Notes: generated by a model not told the origin, from the letters alone. DNA of 64,000 nt from Mytilus californianus (GCF_021869535.1 NW_026262668.1:140231635-140295634); one strand, 5' to 3'. Positions 1 to 14,300 are shown, counted from the first letter of the stretch. Numbers and translations: made by a program.

Positions 1-25
1 TGATTTATATGTGGCATATATATTT

Positions 26-40
26 GTGCGTCTAACGCAC
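26..40. repeat. Perfect 5-bp-stem hairpin in the satellite core, with a regional stem-breaking variant
   Basis: GTGCG and CGCAC flank a TCTAA loop. The last base of the left stem is G in every copy up to 27.1 kb except 24086, and A in every copy from 28390 to the right end, which unpairs the closing base pair. The change marks a regional boundary in the array; a function for the hairpin is not shown. Confidence 0.7.
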
Positions 41-201
41 TATGAATTGCACGATTCTAGAAAGTATTAAATACCGTATACAGAGTCGACATTGCTTAAT
101 CATAGTGCTCAAAAAGTGTCAAAAACAGTTGTTTTATTTGAAATTTGATGTGAAACCGTATTTTTTGGTGATAAATGAATTATTGATTAACTAGTTTTTA
201 A

Positions 202-580
202 GCTATAGTCTGTTTCATATTTGTATTGCGTTTTACCTTGGAAACAAGGGTGGGCTCGACTTTTGACTTACTGTGTAGAGAATATGTCATTTTCTGAACT
301 TCTGCTGATTTGTTTGAAAAAAGCACGTACACATCTAGAGTTTAGATATAAAAATCGATTTTTAAACATGACAATATCGACCCAAGTGCTGTTATCGAAA
401 TTACCAAATTTAGTGAAAATGTACAGAAATGGTCCCCTTCGAACATTGAAATGTTCACACGAATGACAAACTATAAAAATTAGAATAGACATGACATTTT
501 GTAGTTAACGAATAGTTTTCGATGTTTAAACACCAATATTTACACATTTTTCATATTTTGAAATGCTATAGTCTGTTTCA
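202..580. repeat. Internal 16-bp direct repeat of the satellite core (202-217 and 565-580)
   Basis: The motif GCTATAGTCTGTTTCA occurs twice per core, 363 bp apart, in the same orientation and in all copies. Similarity does not extend clearly to either side. It could be a remnant of an older short repeat or a protein-binding motif; neither is shown. Confidence 0.7.
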
Positions 581-1790
581 AAAATGTACTTTTATACGAA
601 AATGGTTTCATTTAAAACTGTTGTTCAAAATTTACCGTAGTAGTTACATATTGGATCGGTTTTGGTATCAATATAATCAGTACTTGATGACATATAAAGA
701 ATCATTCGAGAAAGTGGACATTATCTTCAGGCCCTTTTTAGCAGTACCGCATTTACTAAAAAAATCAGATTTTTTTTCTCACATTTTTCGACTGGGGTGA
801 CCTCTGAAAAAAAAATTGTGAAAATTCAGAGAGTAATGCCAGAACGGTTTGAAGCTGATTTATATGTGGCATATATATTTGTGCGTCTAACGCACTATGA
901 ATTGCACGATTCTAGAAAGTATTAAATACCGTATACAGAGTCGACATTGCTTAATCATAGTGCTCAAAAAGTGTCAAAAACAGTTGTTTTATTTGAAATT
1001 TGATGTGAAACCGTATTTTTTGGTGATAAATGAATTATTGATTAACTAGTTTTTAAGCTATAGTCTGTTTCATATTTGTATTGCGTTTTACCTTGGAAAC
1101 AAGGGTGGGCTCGACTTTTGACTTACTGTGTAGAGAATATGTCATTTTCTGAACTTCTGCTGATTTGTTTGAAAAAAGCACGTACACATCTAGAGTTTAG
1201 ATATAAAAATCGATTTTTAAACATGACAATATCGACCCAAGTGCTGTTATCGAAATTACCAAATTTAGTGAAAATGTACAGAAATGGTCCCCTTCGAACA
1301 TTGAAATGTTCACACGAATGACAAACTATAAAAATTAGAATAGACATGACATTTTGTAGTTAACGAATAGTTTTCGATGTTTAAACACCAATATTTACAC
1401 ATTTTTCATATTTTGAAATGCTATAGTCTGTTTCAAAAATGTACTTTTATACGAAAATGGTTTCATTTAAAACTGTTGTTCAAAATTTACCGTAGTAGTT
1501 ACATATTGGATCGGTTTTGGTATCAATATAATCAGTACTTGATGACATATAAAGAATCATTCGAGAAAGTGGACATTATCTTCAGGCCCTTTTTAGCAGT
1601 ACCGCATTTACTAAAAAAATCAGATTTTTTTTCTCACATTTTTCGACTGGGGTGACCTCTGAAAAAAAAATTGTGAAAATTCAGAGAGTAATGCCAGAAC
1701 GGTTTGAAGCTGATTTATATGTGGCATATATATTTGTGCGTCTAACGCACTATGAATTGCACGATTCTAGAAAGTATTAAATACCGTATA

Positions 1791-2228
1791 GGTTACAATA
1801 CACCATTAGATTGTATGGGCGCAGCCATTTTATGAGCATAACATGGTATTCAGAATTAAGAGTATGGCTAATCCTGATTGGTTGATATGTGCGCCCGTTA
1901 TTTTTTATTATTAGAGACTTCGTGCATTCTGCATTATATCAAAGGCCAAACAAATTATTTTCCTTAGCCCTAACGGAAATGAGATGTCTTTTTAACGCTA
2001 GGACGAGACACGTATTTTTAAGTGCAAAATTGATAGGCATGGGAGATAAGTACAAAATACGTTAAGAAAAGCAACGCGAACCTATATTTTTTGGACCAAA
2101 AAATACTGTCCGAATAACTTTTCTGTAATTCTAGCAAGGTTTCGTTAAAAAAATCAACTTTCTAAAGTCTGTATCTCAAAAAAGGCTATCATTGTCGCCC
2201 ATGGGGAAATTAATTGTTTATTTTAACC
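1791..2228. mobile_element. 438-bp MITE-like insert that defines long satellite units (first of 21 copies)
   Basis: The short unit reads CCGTATACAGAG across the junction; the long unit reads CCGTATA, then GGTT...AACC, then TATACAGAG. This is a 438-bp element flanked by a TATA duplication. The ends form an imperfect inverted repeat: GGTTACAATACAC at the left and GGTTGAAATAAAC at the right when complemented (10 of 13 match). Internally GGGCGC/GCGCCC and AGCCAT/ATGGCT are nested inverted pairs about 25-100 bp from the left end. It has no useful open frame. Other copies start at 4798, 7805, 9957, 14674, 17681, 18978, 21130, 24992, 27144, 29296, 30593, 31890, 33187, 35339, 36636, 37933 (1 bp longer), 39231, 40528, 42680 and 43977. 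A 4-bp duplication fits several superfamilies, so no superfamily is assigned. Deletion between TATA repeats is the alternative origin for the short unit. Confidence 0.8.
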
Positions 2229-2372
2229 TATACAGAGTCGACATTGCTTAATCATAGTGCTCAAAAAGTGTCAAAAACAGTTGTTTTATTTGAAATTTGA
2301 TGTGAAACCGTATTTTTTGGTGATAAATGAATTATTGATTAACTAGTTTTTAAGCTATAGTCTGTTTCATAT

Positions 2373-5300
2373 TTGTATTGCGTTTTACCTTGGAAACAAG
2401 GGTGGGCTCGACTTTTGACTTACTGTGTAGAGAATATGTCATTTTCTGAACTTCTGCTGATTTGTTTGAAAAAAGCACGTACACATCTAGAGTTTAGATA
2501 TAAAAATCGATTTTTAAACATGACAATATCGACCCAAGTGCTGTTATCGAAATTACCAAATTTAGTGAAAATGTACAGAAATGGTCCCCTTCGAACATTG
2601 AAATGTTCACACGAATGACAAACTATAAAAATTAGAATAGACATGACATTTTGTAGTTAACGAATAGTTTTCGATGTTTAAACACCAATATTTACACATT
2701 TTTCATATTTTGAAATGCTATAGTCTGTTTCAAAAATGTACTTTTATACGAAAATGGTTTCATTTAAAACTGTTGTTCAAAATTTACCGTAGTAGTTACA
2801 TATTGGATCGGTTTTGGTATCAATATAATCAGTACTTGATGACATATAAAGAATCATTCGAGAAAGTGGACATTATCTTCAGGCCCTTTTTAGCAGTACC
2901 GCATTTACTAAAAAAATCAGATTTTTTTTCTCACATTTTTCGACTGGGGTGACCTCTGAAAAAAAAATTGTGAAAATTCAGAGAGTAATGCCAGAACGGT
3001 TTGAAGCTGATTTATATGTGGCATATATATTTGTGCGTCTAACGCACTATGAATTGCACGATTCTAGAAAGTATTAAATACCGTATACAGAGTCGACATT
3101 GCTTAATCATAGTGCTCAAAAAGTGTCAAAAACAGTTGTTTTATTTGAAATTTGATGTGAAACCGTATTTTTTGGTGATAAATGAATTATTGATTAACTA
3201 GTTTTTAAGCTATAGTCTGTTTCATATTTGTATTGCGTTTTACCTTGGAAACAAGGGTGGGCTCGACTTTTGACTTACTGTGTAGAGAATATGTCATTTT
3301 CTGAACTTCTGCTGATTTGTTTGAAAAAAGCACGTACACATCTAGAGTTTAGATATAAAAATCGATTTTTAAACATGACAATATCGACCCAAGTGCTGTT
3401 ATCGAAATTACCAAATTTAGTGAAAATGTACAGAAATGGTCCCCTTCGAACATTGAAATGTTCACACGAATGACAAACTATAAAAATTAGAATAGACATG
3501 ACATTTTGTAGTTAACGAATAGTTTTCGATGTTTAAACACCAATATTTACACATTTTTCATATTTTGAAATGCTATAGTCTGTTTCAAAAATGTACTTTT
3601 ATACGAAAATGGTTTCATTTAAAACTGTTGTTCAAAATTTACCGTAGTAGTTACATATTGGATCGGTTTTGGTATCAATATAATCAGTACTTGATGACAT
3701 ATAAAGAATCATTCGAGAAAGTGGACATTATCTTCAGGCCCTTTTTAGCAGTACCGCATTTACTAAAAAAATCAGATTTTTTTTCTCACATTTTTCGACT
3801 GGGGTGACCTCTGAAAAAAAAATTGTGAAAATTCAGAGAGTAATGCCAGAACGGTTTGAAGCTGATTTATATGTGGCATATATATTTGTGCGTCTAACGC
3901 ACTATGAATTGCACGATTCTAGAAAGTATTAAATACCGTATACAGAGTCGACATTGCTTAATCATAGTGCTCAAAAAGTGTCAAAAACAGTTGTTTTATT
4001 TGAAATTTGATGTGAAACCGTATTTTTTGGTGATAAATGAATTATTGATTAACTAGTTTTTAAGCTATAGTCTGTTTCATATTTGTATTGCGTTTTACCT
4101 TGGAAACAAGGGTGGGCTCGACTTTTGACTTACTGTGTAGAGAATATGTCATTTTCTGAACTTCTGCTGATTTGTTTGAAAAAAGCACGTACACATCTAG
4201 AGTTTAGATATAAAAATCGATTTTTAAACATGACAATATCGACCCAAGTGCTGTTATCGAAATTACCAAATTTAGTGAAAATGTACAGAAATGGTCCCCT
4301 TCGAACATTGAAATGTTCACACGAATGACAAACTATAAAAATTAGAATAGACATGACATTTTGTAGTTAACGAATAGTTTTCGATGTTTAAACACCAATA
4401 TTTACACATTTTTCATATTTTGAAATGCTATAGTCTGTTTCAAAAATGTACTTTTATACGAAAATGGTTTCATTTAAAACTGTTGTTCAAAATTTACCGT
4501 AGTAGTTACATATTGGATCGGTTTTGGTATCAATATAATCAGTACTTGATGACATATAAAGAATCATTCGAGAAAGTGGACATTATCTTCAGGCCCTTTT
4601 TAGCAGTACCGCATTTACTAAAAAAATCAGATTTTTTTTCTCACATTTTTCGACTGGGGTGACCTCTGAAAAAAAAATTGTGAAAATTCAGAGAGTAATG
4701 CCAGAACGGTTTGAAGCTGATTTATATGTGGCATATATATTTGTGCGTCTAACGCACTATGAATTGCACGATTCTAGAAAGTATTAAATACCGTATAGGT
4801 TACAATACACCATTAGATTGTATGGGCGCAGCCATTTTATGAGCATAACATGGTATTCAGAATTAAGAGTATGGCTAATCCTGATTGGTTGATATGTGCG
4901 CCCGTTATTTTTTATTATTAGAGACTTCGTGCATTCTGCATTATATCAAAGGCCAAACAAATTATTTTCCTTAGCCCTAACGGAAATGAGATGTCTTTTT
5001 AACGCTAGGACGAGACACGTATTTTTAAGTGCAAAATTGATAGGCATGGGAGATAAGTACAAAATACGTTAAGAAAAGCAACGCGAACCTATATTTTTTG
5101 GACCAAAAAATACTGTCCGAATAACTTTTCTGTAATTCTAGCAAGGTTTCGTTAAAAAAATCAACTTTCTAAAGTCTGTATCTCAAAAAAGGCTATCATT
5201 GTCGCCCATGGGGAAATTAATTGTTTATTTCAACCTATACAGAGTCGACATTGCTTAATCATAGTGCTCAAAAAGTGTCAAAAACAGTTGTTTTATTTGA

Positions 5301-8300
5301 AATTTGATGTGAAACCGTATTTTTTGGTGATAAATGAATTATTGATTAACTAGTTTTTAAGCTATAGTCTGTTTCATATTTGTATTGCGTTTTACCTTGG
5401 AAACAAGGGTGGGCTCGACTTTTGACTTACTGTGTAGAGAATATGTCATTTTCTGAACTTCTGCTGATTTGTTTGAAAAAAGCACGTACACATCTAGAGT
5501 TTAGATATAAAAATCGATTTTTAAACATGACAATATCGACCCAAGTGCTGTTATCGAAATTACCAAATTTAGTGAAAATGTACAGAAATGGTCCCCTTCG
5601 AACATTGAAATGTTCACACGAATGACAAACTATAAAAATTAGAATAGACATGACATTTTGTAGTTAACGAATAGTTTTCGATGTTTAAACACCAATATTT
5701 ACACATTTTTCATATTTTGAAATGCTATAGTCTGTTTCAAAAATGTACTTTTATACGAAAATGGTTTCATTTAAAACTGTTGTTCAAAATTTACCGTAGT
5801 AGTTACATATTGGATCGGTTTTGGTATCAATATAATCAGTACTTGATGACATATAAAGAATCATTCGAGAAAGTGGACATTATCTTCAGGCCCTTTTTAG
5901 CAGTACCGCATTTACTAAAAAAATCAGATTTTTTTTCTCACATTTTTCGACTGGGGTGACCTCTGAAAAAAAAATTGTGAAAATTCAGAGAGTAATGCCA
6001 GAACGGTTTGAAGCTGATTTATATGTGGCATATATATTTGTGCGTCTAACGCACTATGAATTGCACGATTCTAGAAAGTATTAAATACCGTATACAGAGT
6101 CGACATTGCTTAATCATAGTGCTCAAAAAGTGTCAAAAACAGTTGTTTTATTTGAAATTTGATGTGAAACCGTATTTTTTGGTGATAAATGAATTATTGA
6201 TTAACTAGTTTTTAAGCTATAGTCTGTTTCATATTTGTATTGCGTTTTACCTTGGAAACAAGGGTGGGCTCGACTTTTGACTTACTGTGTAGAGAATATG
6301 TCATTTTCTGAACTTCTGCTGATTTGTTTGAAAAAAGCACGTACACATCTAGAGTTTAGATATAAAAATCGATTTTTAAACATGACAATATCGACCCAAG
6401 TGCTGTTATCGAAATTACCAAATTTAGTGAAAATGTACAGAAATGGTCCCCTTCGAACATTGAAATGTTCACACGAATGACAAACTATAAAAATTAGAAT
6501 AGACATGACATTTTGTAGTTAACGAATAGTTTTCGATGTTTAAACACCAATATTTACACATTTTTCATATTTTGAAATGCTATAGTCTGTTTCAAAAATG
6601 TACTTTTATACGAAAATGGTTTCATTTAAAACTGTTGTTCAAAATTTACCGTAGTAGTTACATATTGGATCGGTTTTGGTATCAATATAATCAGTACTTG
6701 ATGACATATAAAGAATCATTCGAGAAAGTGGACATTATCTTCAGGCCCTTTTTAGCAGTACCGCATTTACTAAAAAAATCAGATTTTTTTTCTCACATTT
6801 TTCGACTGGGGTGACCTCTGAAAAAAAAATTGTGAAAATTCAGAGAGTAATGCCAGAACGGTTTGAAGCTGATTTATATGTGGCATATATATTTGTGCGT
6901 CTAACGCACTATGAATTGCACGATTCTAGAAAGTATTAAATACCGTATACAGAGTCGACATTGCTTAATCATAGTGCTCAAAAAGTGTCAAAAACAGTTG
7001 TTTTATTTGAAATTTGATGTGAAACCGTATTTTTTGGTGATAAATGAATTATTGATTAACTAGTTTTTAAGCTATAGTCTGTTTCATATTTGTATTGCGT
7101 TTTACCTTGGAAACAAGGGTGGGCTCGACTTTTGACTTACTGTGTAGAGAATATGTCATTTTCTGAACTTCTGCTGATTTGTTTGAAAAAAGCACGTACA
7201 CATCTAGAGTTTAGATATAAAAATCGATTTTTAAACATGACAATATCGACCCAAGTGCTGTTATCGAAATTACCAAATTTAGTGAAAATGTACAGAAATG
7301 GTCCCCTTCGAACATTGAAATGTTCACACGAATGACAAACTATAAAAATTAGAATAGACATGACATTTTGTAGTTAACGAATAGTTTTCGATGTTTAAAC
7401 ACCAATATTTACACATTTTTCATATTTTGAAATGCTATAGTCTGTTTCAAAAATGTACTTTTATACGAAAATGGTTTCATTTAAAACTGTTGTTCAAAAT
7501 TTACCGTAGTAGTTACATATTGGATCGGTTTTGGTATCAATATAATCAGTACTTGATGACATATAAAGAATCATTCGAGAAAGTGGACATTATCTTCAGG
7601 CCCTTTTTAGCAGTACCGCATTTACTAAAAAAATCAGATTTTTTTTCTCACATTTTTCGACTGGGGTGACCTCTGAAAAAAAAATTGTGAAAATTCAGAG
7701 AGTAATGCCAGAACGGTTTGAAGCTGATTTATATGTGGCATATATATTTGTGCGTCTAACGCACTATGAATTGCACGATTCTAGAAAGTATTAAATACCG
7801 TATAGGTTACAATACACCATTAGATTGTATGGGCGCAGCCATTTTATGAGCATAACATGGTATTCAGAATTAAGAGTATGGCTAATCCTGATTGGTTGAT
7901 ATGTGCGCCCGTTATTTTTTATTATTAGAGACTTCGTGCATTCTGCATTATATCAAAGGCCAAACAAATTATTTTCCTTAGCCCTAACGGAAATGAGATG
8001 TCTTTTTAACGCTAGGACGAGACACGTATTTTTAAGTGCAAAATTGATAGGCATGGGAGATAAGTACAAAATACGTTAAGAAAAGCAACGCGAACCTATA
8101 TTTTTTGGACCAAAAAATACTGTCCGAATAACTTTTCTGTAATTCTAGCAAGGTTTCGTTAAAAAAATCAACTTTCTAAAGTCTGTATCTCAAAAAAGGC
8201 TATCATTGTCGCCCATGGGGAAATTAATTGTTTATTTCAACCTATACAGAGTCGACATTGCTTAATCATAGTGCTCAAAAAGTGTCAAAAACAGTTGTTT

Positions 8301-8386
8301 TATTTGAAATTTGATGTGAAACCGTATTTTTTGGTGATAAATGAATTATTGATTAACTAGTTTTTAAGCTATAGTCTGTTTCATAT
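2373..8386. repeat. Local higher-order repeat: short-short-long triplet (3007 bp), two consecutive copies
   Basis: Units starting at 2373, 3228, 4083 and at 5380, 6235, 7090 repeat the order short, short, long, giving a 3007-bp period. The order then becomes irregular (runs of one to four short units between long ones), so this is a local higher-order pattern rather than one covering the array. Confidence 0.75.
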
Positions 8387-11300
8387 TTGTATTGCGTTTT
8401 ACCTTGGAAACAAGGGTGGGCTCGACTTTTGACTTACTGTGTAGAGAATATGTCATTTTCTGAACTTCTGCTGATTTGTTTGAAAAAAGCACGTACACAT
8501 CTAGAGTTTAGATATAAAAATCGATTTTTAAACATGACAATATCGACCCAAGTGCTGTTATCGAAATTACCAAATTTAGTGAAAATGTACAGAAATGGTC
8601 CCCTTCGAACATTGAAATGTTCACACGAATGACAAACTATAAAAATTAGAATAGACATGACATTTTGTAGTTAACGAATAGTTTTCGATGTTTAAACACC
8701 AATATTTACACATTTTTCATATTTTGAAATGCTATAGTCTGTTTCAAAAATGTACTTTTATACGAAAATGGTTTCATTTAAAACTGTTGTTCAAAATTTA
8801 CCGTAGTAGTTACATATTGGATCGGTTTTGGTATCAATATAATCAGTACTTGATGACATATAAAGAATCATTCGAGAAAGTGGACATTATCTTCAGGCCC
8901 TTTTTAGCAGTACCGCATTTACTAAAAAAATCAGATTTTTTTTCTCACATTTTTCGACTGGGGTGACCTCTGAAAAAAAAATTGTGAAAATTCAGAGAGT
9001 AATGCCAGAACGGTTTGAAGCTGATTTATATGTGGCATATATATTTGTGCGTCTAACGCACTATGAATTGCACGATTCTAGAAAGTATTAAATACCGTAT
9101 ACAGAGTCGACATTGCTTAATCATAGTGCTCAAAAAGTGTCAAAAACAGTTGTTTTATTTGAAATTTGATGTGAAACCGTATTTTTTGGTGATAAATGAA
9201 TTATTGATTAACTGGTTTTTAAGCTATAGTCTGTTTCATATTTGTATTGCGTTTTACCTTGGAAACAAGGGTGGGCTCGACTTTTGACTTACTGTGTAGA
9301 GAATATGTCATTTTCTGAACTTCTGCTGATTTGTTTGAAAAAAGCACGTACACATCTAGAGTTTAGATATAAAAATCGATTTTTAAACATGACAATATCG
9401 ACCCAAGTGCTGTTATCGAAATTACCAAATTTAGTGAAAATGTACAGAAATGGTCCCCTTCGAACATTGAAATGTTCGCACGAATGACAAACTATAAAAA
9501 TTAGAATAGACATGACATTTTGTAGTTAACGAATAGTTTTCGATGTTTAAACACCAATATTTACACATTTTTCATATTTTGAAATGCTATAGTCTGTTTC
9601 AAAAATGTACTTTTATACGAAAATGGTTTCATTTAAAACTGTTGTTCAAAATTTACCGTAGTAGTTACATATTGGATCGGTTTTGGTATCAATATAATCA
9701 GTACTTGATGACATATAAAGAATCATTCGAGAAAGTGGACATTATCTTCAGGCCCTTTTTAGCAGTACCGCATTTACTAAAAAAATCAGATTTTTTTTCT
9801 CACATTTTTCGACTGGGGTGACCTCTGAAAAAAAAATTGTGAAAATTCAGAGAGTAATGCCAGAACGGTTTGAAGCTGATTTATATGTGGCATATATATT
9901 TGTGCGTCTAACGCACTATGAATTGCACGATTCTAGAAAGTATTAAATACCGTATAGGTTACAATACACCATTAGATTGTATGGGCGCAGCCATTTTATG
10001 AGCATAACATGGTATTCAGAATTAAGAGTATGGCTAATCCTGATTGGTTGATATGTGCGCCCGTTATTTTTTATTATTAGAGACTTCGTGCATTCTGCAT
10101 TATATCAAAGGCCAAACAAATTATTTTCCTTAGCCCTAACGGAAATGAGATGTCTTTTTAACGCTAGGACGAGACACGTATTTTTAAGTGCAAAATTGAT
10201 AGGCATGGGAGATAAGTACAAAATACGTTAAGAAAAGCAACGCGAACCTATATTTTTTGGACCAAAAAATACTGTCAGAATAACTTTTCTGTAATTCTAG
10301 CAAGGTTTCGTTAAAAAAATCAACTTTCTAAAGTCTGTATCTCAAAAAAGGCTATCATTGTCGCCCATGGGGAAATTAATTGTTTATTTCAACCTATACA
10401 GAGTCGACATTGCTTAATCATAGTGCTCAAAAAGTGTCAAAAACAGTTGTTTTATTTGAAATTTGATGTGAAACCGTATTTTTTGGTGATAAATGAATTA
10501 TTGATTAACTAGTTTTTAAGCTATAGTCTGTTTCATATTTGTATTGCGTTTTACCTTGGAAACAAGGGTGGGCTCGACTTTTGACTTACTGTGTAGAGAA
10601 TATGTCATTTTCTGAACTTCTGCTGATTTGTTTGAAAAAAGCACGTACACATCTAGAGTTTAGATATAAAAATCGATTTTTAAACATGACAATATCGACC
10701 CAAGTGCTGTTATCGAAATTACCAAATTTAGTGAAAATGTACAGAAATGGTCCCCTTCGAACATTGAAATGTTCACACGAATGACAAACTATAAAAATTA
10801 GAATAGACATGACATTTTGTAGTTAACGAATAGTTTTCGATGTTTAAACACCAATATTTACACATTTTTCATATTTTGAAATGCTATAGTCTGTTTCAAA
10901 AATGTACTTTTATACGAAAATGGTTTCATTTAAAACTGTTGTTCAAAATTTACCGTAGTAGTTACATATTGGATCGGTTTTGGTATCAATATAATCAGTA
11001 CTTGATGACATATAAAGAATCATTCGAGAAAGTGGACATTATCTTCAGGCCCTTTTTAGCAGTACCGCATTTACTAAAAAAATCAGATTTTTTTTCTCAC
11101 ATTTTTCGACTGGGGTGACCTCTGAAAAAAAAATTGTGAAAATTCAGAGAGTAATGCCAGAACGGTTTGAAGCTGATTTATATGTGGCATATATATTTGT
11201 GCGTCTAACGCACTATGAATTGCACGATTCTAGAAAGTATTAAATACCGTATACAGAGTCGACATTGCTTAATCATAGTGCTCAAAAAGTGTCAAAAACA

Positions 11301-14300
11301 GTTGTTTTATTTGAAATTTGATGTGAAACCGTATTTTTTGGTGATAAATGAATTATTGATTAACTAGTTTTTAAGCTATAGTCTGTTTCATATTTGTATT
11401 GCGTTTTACCTTGGAAACAAGGGTGGGCTCGACTTTTGACTTACTGTGTAGAGAATATGTCATTTTCTGAACTTCTGCTGATTTGTTTGAAAAAAGCACG
11501 TACACATCTAGAGTTTAGATATAAAAATCGATATTTAAACATGACAATATCGACCCAAGTGCTGTTATCGAAATTACCAAATTTAGTGAAAATGTACAGA
11601 AATGGTCCCCTTCGAACATTGAAATGTTCACACGAATGACAAACTATAAAAATTAGAATAGACATGACATTTTGTAGTTAACGAATAGTTTTCGATGTTT
11701 AAACACCAATATTTACACATTTTTCATATTTTGAAATGCTATAGTCTGTTTCAAAAATGTACTTTTATACGAAAATGGTTTCATTTAAAACTGTTGTTCA
11801 AAATTTACCGTAGTAGTTACATATTGGATCGGTTTTGGTATCAATATAATCAGTACTTGATGACATATAAAGAATCATTCGAGAAAGTGGACATTATCTT
11901 CAGGCCCTTTTTAGCAGTACCGCATTTACTAAAAAAATCAGATTTTTTTTCTCACATTTTTCGACTGGGGTGACCTCTGAAAAAAAAATTGTGAAAATTC
12001 AGAGAGTAATGCCAGAACGGTTTGAAGCTGATTTATATGTGGCATATATATTTGTGCGTCTAACGCACTATGAATTGCACGATTCTAGAAAGTATTAAAT
12101 ACCGTATACAGAGTCGACATTGCTTAATCATAGTGCTCAAAAAGTGTCAAAAACAGTTGTTTTATTTGAAATTTGATGTGAAACCGTATTTTTTGGTGAT
12201 AAATGAATTATTGATTAACTAGTTTTTAAGCTATAGTCTGTTTCATATTTGTATTGCGTTTTACCTTGGAAACAAGGGTGGGCTCGACTTTTGACTTACT
12301 GTGTAGAGAATATGTCATTTTCTGAACTTCTGCTGATTTGTTTGAAAAAAGCACGTACACATCTAGAGTTTAGATATAAAAATCGATTTTTAAACATGAC
12401 AATATCGACCCAAGTGCTGTTATCGAAATTACCAAATTTAGTGAAAATGTACAGAAATGGTCCCCTTCGAACATTGAAATGTTCACACGAATGACAAACT
12501 ATAAAAATTAGAATAGACATGACATTTTGTAGTTAACGAATAGTTTTCGATGTTTAAACACCAATATTTACACATTTTTCATATTTTGAAATGCTATAGT
12601 CTGTTTCAAAAATGTACTTTTATACGAAAATGGTTTCATTTAAAACTGTTGTTCAAAATTTACCGTAGTAGTTACATATTGGATCGGTTTTGGTATCAAT
12701 ATAATCAGTACTTGATGACATATAAAGAATCATTCGAGAAAGTGGACATTATCTTCAGGCCCTTTTTAGCAGTACCGCATTTACTAAAAAAATCAGATTT
12801 TTTTTCTCACATTTTTCGACTGGGGTGACCTCTGAAAAAAAAATTGTGAAAATTCAGAGAGTAATGCCAGAACGGTTTGAAGCTGATTTATATGTGGCAT
12901 ATATATTTGTGCGTCTAACGCACTATGAATTGCACGATTCTAGAAAGTATTAAATACCGTATACAGAGTCGACATTGCTTAATCATAGTGCTCAAAAAGT
13001 GTCAAAAACAGTTGTTTTATTTGAAATTTGATGTGAAACCGTATTTTTTGGTGATAAATGAATTATTGATTAACTAGTTTTTAAGCTATAGTCTGTTTCA
13101 TATTTGTATTGCGTTTTACCTTGGAAACAAGGGTGGGCTCGACTTTTGACTTACTGTGTAGAGAATATGTCATTTTCTGAACTTCTGCTGATTTGTTTGA
13201 AAAAAGCACGTACACATCTAGAGTTTAGATATAAAAATCGATTTTTAAACATGACAATATCGACCCAAGTGCTGTTATCGAAATTACCAAATTTAGTGAA
13301 AATGTACAGAAATGGTCCCCTTCGAACATTGAAATGTTCACACGAATGACAAACTATAAAAATTAGAATAGACATGACATTTTGTAGTTAACGAATAGTT
13401 TTCGATGTTTAAACACCAATATTTACACATTTTTCATATTTTGAAATGCTATAGTCTGTTTCAAAAATGTACTTTTATACGAAAATGGTTTCATTTAAAA
13501 CTGTTGTTCAAAATTTACCGTAGTAGTTACATATTGGATCGGTTTTGGTATCAATATAATCAGTACTTGATGACATATAAAGAATCATTCGAGAAAGTGG
13601 ACATTATCTTCAGGCCCTTTTTAGCAGTACCGCATTTACTAAAAAAATCAGATTTTTTTTCTCACATTTTTCGACTGGGGTGACCTCTGAAAAAAAAATT
13701 GTGAAAATTCAGAGAGTAATGCCAGAACGGTTTGAAGCTGATTTATATGTGGCATATATATTTGTGCGTCTAACGCACTATGAATTGCACGATTCTAGAA
13801 AGTATTAAATACCGTATACAGAGTCGACATTGCTTAATCATAGTGCTCAAAAAGTGTCAAAAACAGTTGTTTTATTTGAAATTTGATGTGAAACCGTATT
13901 TGTTGGTGATAAATGAATTATTGATTAACTAGTTTTTAAGCTATAGTCTGTTTCATATTTGTATTGCGTTTTACCTTGGAAACAAGGGTGGGCTCGACTT
14001 TTGACTTACTGTGTAGAGAATATGTCATTTTCTGAACTTCTGCTGATTTGTTTGAAAAAAGCACGTACACATCTAGAGTTTAGATATAAAAATCGATTTT
14101 TAAACATGACAATATCGACCCAAGTGCTGTTATCGAAATTACCAAATTTAGTGAAAATGTACAGAAATGGTCCCCTTCGAACATTGAAATGTTCGCACGA
14201 ATGACAAACTATAAAAATTAGAATAGACATGACATTTTGTAGTTAACGAATAGTTTTCGATGTTTAAACACCAATATTTACACATTTTTCATATTTTGAA

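Larger units (their letters stand above)
1..855. repeat. Representative short satellite unit (855 bp)
   Basis: Position 1 is equivalent to position 856, so this is one full period; the phase is arbitrary. The unit is AT-rich with many A and T runs. It holds a small perfect hairpin (26-40), a 16-bp motif present twice (202-217 and 565-580), and a looser hairpin formed by CTCTGAA near 801 and TTCAGAG near 825. Three open frames of 74 to 92 codons occur in every copy, but they have no recognisable domain and overlap on opposite strands, so I treat them as chance. The length equals 5 x 171 bp, but I saw no 171-bp internal monomer. Confidence 0.95.

Noticed and set aside
26-60. Helitron 3' end (hairpin followed by CTAG)
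   Set aside because: The hairpin GTGCG/CGCAC is followed by CTAG, but 16 bases later rather than the usual short distance, and no TC-type 5' end or Rep/helicase sequence is seen.
221-800. Open frames of 81, 92 and 74 codons repeated in every satellite unit, plus a 74-codon frame at 9063
   Set aside because: They overlap on both strands, have no domain or codon signature, and are preserved only because the DNA is near-identical. The few differences include amino-acid changes (11533, 20119, 37415) with no sign of constraint. The frame at 9063 exists only because of one base change.
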